Positions 56,237-64,000 of a stretch of DNA of 64,000 nt are shown piece by piece. The notes beneath the pieces were generated by a model. The model saw nothing but the letters and a program-made list of their open reading frames with translations. It did no database searches and was not told where the DNA came from. The position numbers and the translations under genes were made by a program. The stretch is from Candidatus Nanopelagicales bacterium (lineage in GTDB: Bacteria; Actinomycetota; Actinomycetes; S36-B12), in assembly GCA_018402075.1 (NCBI GenBank), contig JAGYJP010000002.1, positions 310,001 to 374,000 of the forward strand. The letters are read 5' to 3'. Within the stretch, counting starts at the first letter, position 1; each line of letters begins with the position of its first letter.

Positions 56237-57679
56237 ATGACCAAAGACCTCAAAAATTTCATTGGCGGTGAGTTTGTCTCAACTCGCGAAGGAGTTGCAA
56301 CCGAACTCGTCAATCCAAGCACTGGTGAAGTGTTCGCGACTGCGCCCACTTCTGGTTTGGCAGACATTGACCAGGCGTACTCGGTTGCCGCAACCGCTTT
56401 CGAAACTTGGAAAAACACTACTCCTTCAGAGCGTCAGCAGGCGCTGCTAAAAATTGCTCAGATTTTTGAAGATCATGCTGAAGAACTTGTTGCAGTGGAG
56501 AGTGAGAACACCGGGAAACCAATAGCTGTGACCATGGCTGAGGAAATTCCACCGATGGTTGATCAAATTAGGTTTTTTGCAGGTGCGGCCCGAGTACTTG
56601 AGGGGAAAGCGGCTGGGGAATATATGCAAGGGTTCACATCCATGATCAGGAGGGAACCAATTGGTGTGATCGGTCAAGTTACTCCGTGGAACTATCCCAT
56701 GATGATGGCTGTCTGGAAGTACATCCCAGCAATTGCAGCTGGAAATACGGTAGTACTCAAACCTAGTGACACCACACCCGCCTCGACCTTAAAAATGGCG
56801 GAACTGATTGCTCAGTCGGATGCCTTACCGCCTGGTGTACTCAATGTCGTGTGTGGTGATCGGGATACCGGAAAAGCACTTGTGGAACACAAGACGCCTC
56901 AGATGGTGTCCATTACTGGCTCCGTGCGCGCGGGGATGCAGGTTGCTCAGTCGGCTGCACTTGATGTAAAACGTGTACACCTCGAATTGGGTGGAAAGGC
57001 CCCCGTTGTCGTCTTTGACGACGCAGATATTGAAGCCGCCGCAGAGTGGCTAGCCGTCGCTGGATTCTTTAATGCAGGGCAAGACTGCACCGCTGCCACG
57101 CGAATGCTGGTGGCTCCGAGGGTCTACGACGACTTTGTAGCGGCCATGGCCGAGCAAGCAGCTGGAACAACGACGACATTTGCTGACGGGCCCGCTGGCG
57201 AAGGGTTTGTGCCCCCGGTAAACAATGTTCATCACATGGACCGAGTTTTGGGTTTCCTAGACCGAGCGCCGAAACATGCGCAGGTTGTTGCCGGTGGGTC
57301 CAGACAGGGAGATCGTGGGTTCTTTATTTCACCAACAGTTGTCGCAGGATTGCAACAGGATGACGAAATGATCCAAAATGAAATTTTTGGTCCGGTGATA
57401 ACTATTCAAAAATTTGATGATGAAGCACAAGCATTGTCATTTGCGAATGGCGTGAATTACGGTCTGGCTTCTTCTGTGTGGACCAAAGATTTCGGTCGAG
57501 CCATGCGGATGGCCAAGGGTTTAGATTTTGGCTGCGTGTGGATCAATACCCATATTCCATTAGTGGCAGAAATGCCACATGGGGGGTTCAAGCACTCCGG
57601 CTATGGAAAGGACCTATCCATGTACGGATTTGAGGATTACACGCGGATTAAGCATGTCATGGCAAATATTGATTCGTAG
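56237..57679 (+). CDS. Aminoaldehyde dehydrogenase (gamma-aminobutyraldehyde type)
   Basis: A 480-residue NAD-dependent aldehyde dehydrogenase. VTPWNYPMMMAVWKYIPA, the general base E250 in HLELGGKAPVV and catalytic C284 in GQDCTAATR are visible; the GQDCTA pattern and trailing SGYGKDLSMYGFEDY resemble YdcW/PatD-type 4-aminobutanal dehydrogenases, which also take 5-aminopentanal. ATG 56237 is chosen for its GGGAGGAA; an in-frame ATG 42 bases earlier lies in the promoter. It diverges from Lrp and ends at a strong terminator. Betaine aldehyde is an alternative substrate. Confidence 0.87.
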   Translation: MTKDLKNFIGGEFVSTREGVATELVNPSTGEVFATAPTSGLADIDQAYSVAATAFETWKNTTPSERQQALLKIAQIFEDHAEELVAVESENTGKPIAVTMAEEIPPMVDQIRFFAGAARVLEGKAAGEYMQGFTSMIRREPIGVIGQVTPWNYPMMMAVWKYIPAIAAGNTVVLKPSDTTPASTLKMAELIAQSDALPPGVLNVVCGDRDTGKALVEHKTPQMVSITGSVRAGMQVAQSAALDVKRVHLELGGKAPVVVFDDADIEAAAEWLAVAGFFNAGQDCTAATRMLVAPRVYDDFVAAMAEQAAGTTTTFADGPAGEGFVPPVNNVHHMDRVLGFLDRAPKHAQVVAGGSRQGDRGFFISPTVVAGLQQDDEMIQNEIFGPVITIQKFDDEAQALSFANGVNYGLASSVWTKDFGRAMRMAKGLDFGCVWINTHIPLVAEMPHGGFKHSGYGKDLSMYGFEDYTRIKHVMANIDS

Positions 57680-57694
57680 TCAACGAAGGTCGGA

Positions 57695-57736
57695 ATAAGT
57701 ATGGGGCTGGACCACATGGTCCAGCCCCATACTTAT
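57695..57736. terminator. Bidirectional terminator between aldehyde dehydrogenase and ABC lipoprotein
   Basis: A perfect 19-bp stem (57695-57713 with 57718-57736) around an ACAT loop. It stands exactly between convergent genes. T-richness is weak on either side, but the stem is the longest perfect one noticed in the window. Confidence 0.85.
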
Positions 57737-57750
57737 GTTGTCATTGGGTG

Positions 57751-58959
57751 TTAGTTACCACCCTCATTAAGTGTGACCTCAATGGGTGTGTATCCATCAC
57801 CCGTGACGTTGAGGCCTTCTGCTGTGAGTGCTGCATCTGCTGCTTCCGCGTATTGATTTGTATACGCCTCAGCATCTGGTGCGGTTGAAATAATGGCGAT
57901 GGCATCAAGATTCTTGGTGCCAGTGGCCACTGTAACTGTTTGATCCCATAGTGCTGGGTCAATAACGCCGATCCCAGAAGGTGAGGGCCAAATCAGCTTG
58001 TTCACTTCATTCATCATCCATAACTGATGGCTAGCACCGAGCTTGGATCCATTTGCCGTGATGATATCTGCACATTGTTGTGCGTTATCTCGGCATTGAA
58101 TCCAGCCTTTGAGCGAAGCGGTGACAAATCGCTGGGTAATGTCTTGGTACGCGGGATCGCTCAGGCGCTCCTGTGAAGCCCAAATGGCATCCTGATACAT
58201 GGCGACACCGAAGTCGTTCCAGTTGATGACATTGAAGTCTTCAGGCTGGTACAGCTCACCGGTCTCAGGATTTACTGCTTCCAGAACCTGAGCGTATTCG
58301 TTGTATGTCATGGCTTGCGCTGCATCGATATCTCTGCTGAGCAGCGCTTGCATGTCAAACTGTTGTTGAACGAGTTCCAGATCACCTGAAGCATCGAGCC
58401 CTGCTCCACTAATGCCAGCGAATAGCTCGTATTCGTTACCGAAGCCCCAGTTACCGACCTTTTTCCCTTCAAGATCTGCGGGAGTTGTGATTCCTGAGTC
58501 AGCCCATGAAACCTGGAGAGTTCCCGAGCGCTGGTAGACCTGCGCGACGTTAGTGATCAGTGCACCCTGCTCGCGTGATGAAAGTGCCTTTGGTACCCAG
58601 GCAATCGCGAAGTCCGCTCCACCTTGAGCAAGAACTGTCTGAGGAACAATGTCCACACCACCTTCGAGAATGGTGACATCTAGACACTGTTCTTCGTAGT
58701 ACCCAAGATCTTTGGCGGCATAGTACCCGCCAAACTGGGCCTGCACGAACCACTGCAGCTGCAAGCTGACGGGTGTGAGTTCGGTGCATTCGCCGGCAGT
58801 TTCACCTGCGGCGGTGTCGGTTGCCGTCTCTTCGGCGGTAGCGGTGTCGGTGGCAGCATCGGTGCTGTCCGAATCACTACTACACGCCGTAAGAGCGAGA
58901 GCTGTAACTGCGGCGATACCCACTAATCGGGTAACGCGGCTACGAGCTGTTACGCGCAT
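57751..58959 (-). CDS. ABC transporter substrate-binding lipoprotein (NMT1/THI5-like)
   Basis: A 402-residue lipoprotein: signal sequence to lipobox LALTAC with lipid cysteine C26, then a T/A/D/E-rich linker (about 27-57) and a periplasmic-binding fold of the NMT1/THI5/SsuA group (LQLQWFVQAQFGGYYAAKDLG, a pyrimidine-transporter-style start). Members bind hydroxymethylpyrimidine, other pyrimidines, taurine or nitrate. ATG 58959 follows AAGGAGGAAC. It is the last gene of the leftward operon. The ligand is inferred, not shown. Confidence 0.85.
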   Translation of the reverse strand: MRVTARSRVTRLVGIAAVTALALTACSSDSDSTDAATDTATAEETATDTAAGETAGECTELTPVSLQLQWFVQAQFGGYYAAKDLGYYEEQCLDVTILEGGVDIVPQTVLAQGGADFAIAWVPKALSSREQGALITNVAQVYQRSGTLQVSWADSGITTPADLEGKKVGNWGFGNEYELFAGISGAGLDASGDLELVQQQFDMQALLSRDIDAAQAMTYNEYAQVLEAVNPETGELYQPEDFNVINWNDFGVAMYQDAIWASQERLSDPAYQDITQRFVTASLKGWIQCRDNAQQCADIITANGSKLGASHQLWMMNEVNKLIWPSPSGIGVIDPALWDQTVTVATGTKNLDAIAIISTAPDAEAYTNQYAEAADAALTAEGLNVTGDGYTPIEVTLNEGGN

Positions 58960-58978
58960 TGTTCCTCCTTGTTGTGAT

Positions 58979-59755
58979 TCAGGTCGACCGAGACCGACCT
59001 GTCCATGGTGTTGTCCACTTTTCAACGGCCACAACTATTAAATAGAAGAGGAGGCCAGTGATAATGGAAGCAACCACGTACGCCCATGCTCGGCCGTACG
59101 CAGTATTGGCAGCCGCACCTGCTATTCGGCTGCCAAGTCCTTCTTGGGGGCCGCCGAAATACTCGGCGACTAGGGCGGCGATGACCGCAAGTGGAGCAGC
59201 GATCTTCAAGCCGGTGAAAAAGAATGGAATCGCATTAGGTATCCGCAGAACGCGAAGGGTCATTCGCGGCTTAGCATTCAAAGATCGCATGAGTTCGAGT
59301 TGCACGGGTTGCACTTGAAGCAGGCCTCGTGTGACATTTACGAACATGGGAAATAAGACAATGATCATGGTCACTAATACCCGAGGGGTTCTACTCGTAA
59401 TGTTAAACATGTTATTCAGAATCGGTGTCAAGGCGATGATGGGGACAGTCGCGAGCCCTGCTGCAAGGGGGGTGATGAGTCTATTAACAACAATCAATCT
59501 TTGGGCGAGCAAGGACATGATGAGAGCAGCGATGGTTCCAAAAATGAGCCCGAGAAACGCGGTTGTTCCGGTGTAATAGGCGGCAGCCCACATCAGGGAG
59601 ATATCAGATGTGAAGTTCTCAGCAATGAGTGAAGGCGCTGGTAGTAAATAAGGCTGAATATCGTTGGCCATAACAAGTAATTGCCAGGCTCCAAGGAAAA
59701 GCAGGGCAATCAGTACGGGTGGCCATATCAGACTTAAACTGAGGTGTTTCGTCAT
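58979..59755 (-). CDS. ABC transporter permease 1 (NitT/TauT type)
   Basis: A 258-residue membrane protein with about six hydrophobic helices. The EAA-like loop is QLELMRSLNAKPRMTLRVLRIP. It is the partner of the ATPase gene it overlaps by one base and of the lipoprotein gene 19 bases downstream. A second, different permease is encoded upstream of the ATPase, so the transporter probably uses a heterodimeric channel. Confidence 0.88.
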   Translation of the reverse strand: MTKHLSLSLIWPPVLIALLFLGAWQLLVMANDIQPYLLPAPSLIAENFTSDISLMWAAAYYTGTTAFLGLIFGTIAALIMSLLAQRLIVVNRLITPLAAGLATVPIIALTPILNNMFNITSRTPRVLVTMIIVLFPMFVNVTRGLLQVQPVQLELMRSLNAKPRMTLRVLRIPNAIPFFFTGLKIAAPLAVIAALVAEYFGGPQEGLGSRIAGAAANTAYGRAWAYVVASIITGLLFYLIVVAVEKWTTPWTGRSRST

Positions 59756-60573
59756 TAGACCTCGCCAATTTTGGCTTGATTTTCGCCAACGGAACGACCA
59801 CGTAACGCTTCTCGGACGTTAGTCACTCCCGAGTAAAAGGCATCTGTTTCGCGAGTGTCTTCATTTCGTTCACCAAGATTAATATCCACTATTCCGGTTA
59901 TTCGGCCTGGGCGAGGTGACATGACCACAACTCGATCCGATAGATACACGGCCTCAGGGATGGAGTGGGTGACGAAGACAATCGTTTTCCCTGTGTCCAC
60001 GCGAATGCGAAGTAATTCGTTTTGCATGCGCTCTCGCGTCATCTCGTCGAGTGCGCCAAATGGTTCATCCATGAGGAGAAGGGGTGGGTCAACCGCTAAG
60101 GACCTCGCAATTGCAACCCGCTGTTGCATACCTCCAGAGAGTTCCCAGGGTCGATGCGTGGCGAAGTCAGCAAGTTGCACCATGTCGAGGAGTTCGAGAG
60201 CACGCGCCTCACGCTTCTTTTTATCCCATCCGAGCAACTCCAACGGGAGTTCAACATTCTTGGCAACCGTACGCCAGTCGAATAGTGCAGCCTGCTGGAA
60301 AGCAATTCCATAAAGTTGTTGCACGCGAGCTTCATGGGGACTGACACCCGCGACTTCCACCACACCTCGAGTCGCATCTGTGAGATCGCCAATGACCCTG
60401 AGCAGTGTGCTTTTGCCGCAGCCCGATGGCCCAATAAGGGAAATGAATTCCCCTGAAATAATGGTGAGTGAGACATCGGAAAGAGCCGTTACTTCATTAG
60501 CGGCACCCTCATTGAAGATTTTCCACAGTCCCTGTACTGAAACTGCTTGGCCTCCGACCGGCACGTTGCTCAT
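59755..60573 (-). CDS. ABC transporter ATP-binding protein (NitT/TauT type)
   Basis: A 272-residue ATPase. Walker A GPSGCGKSTLLRV, signature LSGGMQQRVAIARSLA, Walker B LLLMDEPFGALDE and the H-loop VFVTHSIPEAVYL are intact. It follows the second permease with a four-base overlap (ATGA). Sequence resembles nitrate/sulfonate/pyrimidine importers rather than exporters. Confidence 0.93.
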   Translation of the reverse strand: MSNVPVGGQAVSVQGLWKIFNEGAANEVTALSDVSLTIISGEFISLIGPSGCGKSTLLRVIGDLTDATRGVVEVAGVSPHEARVQQLYGIAFQQAALFDWRTVAKNVELPLELLGWDKKKREARALELLDMVQLADFATHRPWELSGGMQQRVAIARSLAVDPPLLLMDEPFGALDEMTRERMQNELLRIRVDTGKTIVFVTHSIPEAVYLSDRVVVMSPRPGRITGIVDINLGERNEDTRETDAFYSGVTNVREALRGRSVGENQAKIGEV

Positions 60574-61433
60574 GCCCTTCCTTCCTTTGGGAGATTGCGA
60601 GTGAGATACATATCCAATGCTGTCACGAGGGCGGTCGCCACAAGTCCGAGGAGAATGGCACCAAACACGGCTACATACACTTTGGCAGGCTGCGATGTCG
60701 TTTCACGTGCGTATTCAATAATTAATCGGCCGATCCCACCCTTGACGCCTGTGGATATTTCGGCCACGACCGTACCGACAACCGCTGCAGCTATGGAGAC
60801 TTTGAGAGCTGGTACCAAGTATGGAATTGAGGAGGGAAAACGCAATTTCCATAAAACCTGGCGCGGGGTAGCTGCATAGGACCGCAACAGTTCAAGGGCC
60901 GTAGGACGTGGCGCCTGAAGGCCACGAAGTGCTCCCACCGATAGCGGGAAAAATGCAAGATACGCCGCAATAAACATGACGGAATAGGTCGTTGTCCATG
61001 ACACCGGGCCGAATGAAATTCGATTACCCAGACCCACAATGAGTGGTGCAAGAGCAATCAGTGGAACTGTTTGAGAGGCTATAACGAAGGGGAGCAATCC
61101 TCTTTCAAAGAAGTAGAAACGTTGCATAGTGATTGCGAGCAGTAAACCAACGCTCACTCCAATAATAAACCCGCCGAAGGCGATCAATAGCGAGTATCCG
61201 GCCGCACTTAAAACTGCCTCTAACACCGTGGTGTCTGAGCCACGAACCTCGGGGTTACCAAATGCAGCCACCATCGTCCACACATGTGGCATCGACGTAT
61301 CGTCTGTTTTTAAAGGTAGTTCCATAAATGAACCAACGAGTTTCACAAGTTCCCACATGACAATCACCAGCGCAACTCCGGCAAGAGCCCAAAGAGTTGA
61401 CACTGTAAATCTACGAAGGCGAGAACTATTCAT
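60570..61433 (-). CDS. ABC transporter permease 2 (NitT/TauT type)
   Basis: A 287-residue membrane protein with about six hydrophobic helices; the cytoplasmic loop is TALELLRSYAATPRQVLWKL. It starts seven bases after the LLM gene stop at ATG 61433; an in-frame ATG at 61463 would overlap that gene. It is distinct in sequence and longer than permease 1, so the operon encodes a two-permease importer. Confidence 0.87.
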   Translation of the reverse strand: MNSSRLRRFTVSTLWALAGVALVIVMWELVKLVGSFMELPLKTDDTSMPHVWTMVAAFGNPEVRGSDTTVLEAVLSAAGYSLLIAFGGFIIGVSVGLLLAITMQRFYFFERGLLPFVIASQTVPLIALAPLIVGLGNRISFGPVSWTTTYSVMFIAAYLAFFPLSVGALRGLQAPRPTALELLRSYAATPRQVLWKLRFPSSIPYLVPALKVSIAAAVVGTVVAEISTGVKGGIGRLIIEYARETTSQPAKVYVAVFGAILLGLVATALVTALDMYLTRNLPKEGRA

Positions 61434-61440
61434 CAGGGTG

Positions 61441-62460
61441 CTATTCCTTGGCCAAGACAACATCGGTAATGGCGGGGATTATTCTCTCGCCGTATTCCGA
61501 GAGCGTGTGATCCTTGTCATCGTGTTGGAGATATAGCGCAAATTGGTCGACACCGAGCGCCTTGAGTTCTTCTAGGCGACGGATATGTTCCTCCGGGGGA
61601 CCGATTATGCAGAACCGGTCAATAATTTCATCCGGGACAAAGTCCGTATGAGTATTTCCAGCTTGACCGTGTTGGTTGTAGTCGTAACCCTGTCGATTCT
61701 TGATGTAATCCGTGAGTGCTTGGGGAACTGCACCGCCGTTTTCACCGTATCGATCCACAATGTCGGCCACGTGGTTTCCGACCATTCCGCCGAACCACCT
61801 GAGTTGATCTCGGGCATGTGCAACATCATTGGTCACGTATGCGGGGGCAGCGACGCAGATATACACAGAGTCAGGATCACGACCGGCAGCGGCAGCAGCG
61901 TCCTTGACGGCCTTGATTGTCCACTCGGCAATAGAGGGGTCAGCAAGTTGGAGAATAAAACCATCGCCAACCTCGCCTGTCAGTGCGAGTACCTTGGGGC
62001 CGTAGGCCGCAACCATGACTTCGGCGCGACTGTCTTTCGCCCAAGGCAGACGGATGTTATTTCCTTTGTACTCGACTGATTCGCCGTTTACCAGGCCTTT
62101 GAGTTCGACAACAGACTGGCGCAGTTCAGCAACCGTCACGGGTTTGCCATTTGTAACGCGAACAGCGGAGTCACCTCGACCTATTCCAATTACAGTTCTA
62201 TTCCCGTACATTTCATTGAGGGTCGCGAATACCGATGCGGTGACAGTGATGTCACGGGTCGCTGGATTAGTGACCATGGGACCAATTTTGATTTTCCTTG
62301 TCTCATCAAGGATTTTGCTGTAGATGACATAAGGCTCTTCCCACAAAATATGTGAATCAAAAGTCCACACGTAGGTGAATCCATAGGTTTCGGCTCGGCG
62401 CGCGAGATCAATAATGCGAGCGGCGGGTGGTGTGCACTGAAGTACGACTCCAATTTCCAT
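61441..62460 (-). CDS. LLM-class flavin/F420-dependent oxidoreductase
   Basis: A 339-residue luciferase-like TIM-barrel enzyme. MEIGVVLQCTPPAARIIDLA, TFDSHILWEEPYVIY, ATRDITVTASVFATLNEMYG and the IGIGRGDSA phosphate loop are visible. The pattern is that of bacterial LLM proteins using F420 or FMN, and cofC in this window shows F420 is available. ATG 62460 is the start; an in-frame upstream reading would overlap mmsA. It lies between mmsA and the ABC transporter genes in one operon, suggesting it acts on the imported compound. Confidence 0.82.
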   Translation of the reverse strand: MEIGVVLQCTPPAARIIDLARRAETYGFTYVWTFDSHILWEEPYVIYSKILDETRKIKIGPMVTNPATRDITVTASVFATLNEMYGNRTVIGIGRGDSAVRVTNGKPVTVAELRQSVVELKGLVNGESVEYKGNNIRLPWAKDSRAEVMVAAYGPKVLALTGEVGDGFILQLADPSIAEWTIKAVKDAAAAAGRDPDSVYICVAAPAYVTNDVAHARDQLRWFGGMVGNHVADIVDRYGENGGAVPQALTDYIKNRQGYDYNQHGQAGNTHTDFVPDEIIDRFCIIGPPEEHIRRLEELKALGVDQFALYLQHDDKDHTLSEYGERIIPAITDVVLAKE

Positions 62461-62507
62461 GTTAGGTGGTCCTTCGTTCTCGGGTTGCGGGTGGGCGAGA
62501 TAGGGGT

Positions 62508-63995
62508 CTAGCGGGTGAGCGGGAAACCCAGGTCCACGGATGATGTGGATGGGTCTGGCCACCGAGAGGTGACAGTTTTCGTGTGAGTGTAGAAATCGAT
62601 TCCAGCGGGTCCGTACATCGCGATATCACCGAAGAGGGAAGCCTTCCAGCCGCCAAAACTGTAGTAACCAACGGGCACAGGAATTGGAACATTGATGCCC
62701 ACCATTCCTACCTGGATATCGAATTGGAATTGTCGTGCTGCTCCTCCATCGCGTGTGAATATTGCTGTGCCGTTGCCGTACTGATGCTTGTTAATCAAAT
62801 CCACGGCTTCGTCGTAGGTGTTGACGCGTGTAACGCTGAGGACTGGTCCAAATATTTCATCGTCGTAGACCTTCATGCCAGGGGCCACGTTGTCAATTAA
62901 TGTAGGTGCCAGGAAAAACCCCTCTTTGGGCAGATCATTATCTCTGCCATCGACGACGACGGTCGCGCCCTCAGCATTTGCTCCAGCGATGTATGTGGCG
63001 ACCTTGTCGCGATGTTCGCGAGTAATCAGTGGTCCCATTTCCGCGGTTGGGTCGGTGCCTGGCCCAGTAATGAGCTTGGGAAGACGTTCCTTGATCGCCT
63101 CAATTAATTTATCGCCGACACCGCCCACCGCGACTACAACGGAAATGGCCATGCAGCGCTCTCCAGCAGATCCAAATCCTGCGCTCACCGCCGCGTCCGC
63201 AGCCATATTTATGTCGGCATCTGGCAAAACGACCATGTGGTTCTTGGCGCCCCCCAGTGCTTGGACACGCTTTCCGTTGGCAGTTCCGGTGGAGTAGATG
63301 TATTTAGCAATCGGTGTGGATCCAACAAAACTGATCGCCGCTACATCCGGATGGTTGAGGAGCCCGTCGACAGCAATTTTATCCCCTTGCAAAACGGTGA
63401 AAACGCCATCGGGTAGCCCTGATTGCTGAAGAAGTTCAGCCATGTATAGGGCAACCGACGGATCCTTTTCACTTGGTTTGAGAATAAAGGCATTTCCGGT
63501 GGCAATTGCGTTGGCAAACATCCACATGGGAACCATTGCCGGAAAGTTGAATGGGGTGATGCCTGCTACAACGCCTAATGGCTGTCGAATTGAATAGACA
63601 TCAACGCCCGTTGAAACTTGTTCGCTGTAACCTCCCTTGAGAAGAGTTGGGATACTGCAGGCAAATTCGATGTTCTCAATGCCACGGGCTAGTTCACCTG
63701 CCGCATCGCTGGGAACCTTGCCGTGTTCGATCGAGACCAAATGCGCAATGTGATCACGATTTTGAACAACTAGTTCCCGGAAACGAAACATAATCTCGGC
63801 ACGTTTTGAGATTGATGTTGCCCGCCACGAGTTCGAGGCAGTTTTCGCTGATTCAATGGCTAAGTTGACTTCTTCGATGCTGGCAAGTCCCACTTGTGCC
63901 TGCTGTTCCCCTGTTGCCGGATTAAATACAGGAGAATAGTTTCCAGATGTCGACGGGTGAAATTTGCCATTAATCCAGTGGTCTATGTTTCGCAT
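62508..63995 (-). CDS. mmsA: CoA-acylating methylmalonate-semialdehyde dehydrogenase
   Basis: A 495-residue aldehyde dehydrogenase of the MmsA group. VAGITPFNFPAMVPMWMF, the ALGGAKNHMVVLPDAD segment in which the usual general-base Glu is replaced (a mark of CoA-acylating members) and the catalytic Cys in SAGERCMAISVV are visible. It converts methylmalonate or malonate semialdehyde to propionyl- or acetyl-CoA, the end of valine, thymine or beta-alanine breakdown. It is the first gene of the leftward operon; its promoter lies off the right edge. Confidence 0.92.
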   Translation of the reverse strand: MRNIDHWINGKFHPSTSGNYSPVFNPATGEQQAQVGLASIEEVNLAIESAKTASNSWRATSISKRAEIMFRFRELVVQNRDHIAHLVSIEHGKVPSDAAGELARGIENIEFACSIPTLLKGGYSEQVSTGVDVYSIRQPLGVVAGITPFNFPAMVPMWMFANAIATGNAFILKPSEKDPSVALYMAELLQQSGLPDGVFTVLQGDKIAVDGLLNHPDVAAISFVGSTPIAKYIYSTGTANGKRVQALGGAKNHMVVLPDADINMAADAAVSAGFGSAGERCMAISVVVAVGGVGDKLIEAIKERLPKLITGPGTDPTAEMGPLITREHRDKVATYIAGANAEGATVVVDGRDNDLPKEGFFLAPTLIDNVAPGMKVYDDEIFGPVLSVTRVNTYDEAVDLINKHQYGNGTAIFTRDGGAARQFQFDIQVGMVGINVPIPVPVGYYSFGGWKASLFGDIAMYGPAGIDFYTHTKTVTSRWPDPSTSSVDLGFPLTR

Positions 63996-64000
63996 GCTAA

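Overview
The window is a gene-dense bacterial chromosome segment with core gene order typical of Actinomycetota: leuB-ilvE-cimA-gltX-leuCD-hup-cofC-plsC-gpsA, rpmB-DAK2-recG-rsmD-coaD, yceD-rpmF-rnc-mutM-smc-ftsY, amt-glnK-glnD-ffh-rpsP-khpA-rimM-trmD-rplS-lepB-rnhB-yraN-comM-dprA-xerC, and rpsB-tsf-pyrH-frr-cdsA-rlmN. Base composition looks close to half GC, intergenic gaps are short (none above 300 bases), many genes overlap by 1-4 bases, and an F420 biosynthesis gene (cofC) plus an F420-type LLM oxidoreductase are present. This suggests a streamlined, moderate-GC, probably planktonic actinobacterium (acI/Nanopelagicales-like); that placement is an inference from gene order and style, not a database result.

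Bases 1-8300 hold branched-chain amino acid genes (leuB 3' end, ilvE, cimA, leuC, leuD) with gltX, tRNA-Gln(CTG), tRNA-Glu(CTC) and an HU gene with a lysine/alanine tail. Upstream of cimA is a short isoleucine-rich open frame followed by two hairpins, the second a classic terminator: this looks like a leader-peptide attenuator. Bases 8300-20100 carry cofC, plsC, gpsA, metB-like, ddl, a DUF3515 lipoprotein, thiL, rpmB, the DAK2/YloV gene, recG, rsmD and coaD. Bases 20100-28700 carry a SepIVA-like division coiled coil, yceD, rpmF (57 residues), an acyl-carrier-protein-like gene without the phosphopantetheine serine, rnc, mutM, smc and ftsY.

Bases 28700-49130 are nitrogen sensing and transport (amt, glnK, glnD), protein targeting and secretion (ffh, two tandem lepB genes), translation (rpsP with a long helical tail, rimM, trmD, rplS, rpsB, tsf, frr, rlmN), DNA uptake/recombination (comM, dprA, xerC), pyrH and cdsA.

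Bases 49150-64000 are the accessory part. A leftward Lrp/AsnC-aminotransferase-flavin protein-FAD amine oxidase-glutaryl-CoA dehydrogenase-CoA transferase set, divergent from an aminoaldehyde dehydrogenase, reads as a diamine (putrescine/cadaverine) and glutarate catabolic locus leading to crotonyl-CoA. Past a perfect 19-bp hairpin terminator lies a second leftward operon: methylmalonate-semialdehyde dehydrogenase (mmsA), an LLM oxidoreductase, and a complete NitT/TauT/THI5-type ABC transporter with two different permeases and a lipoprotein; a pyrimidine-type or related nitrogen heterocycle uptake/catabolism role is inferred. I see no CRISPR array, insertion sequence, prophage or recognisable defence system. 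The less ordinary signals are the Ile-leader attenuator, the serine-less ACP-like protein, the two catabolic loci, and several structural oddities listed as findings.
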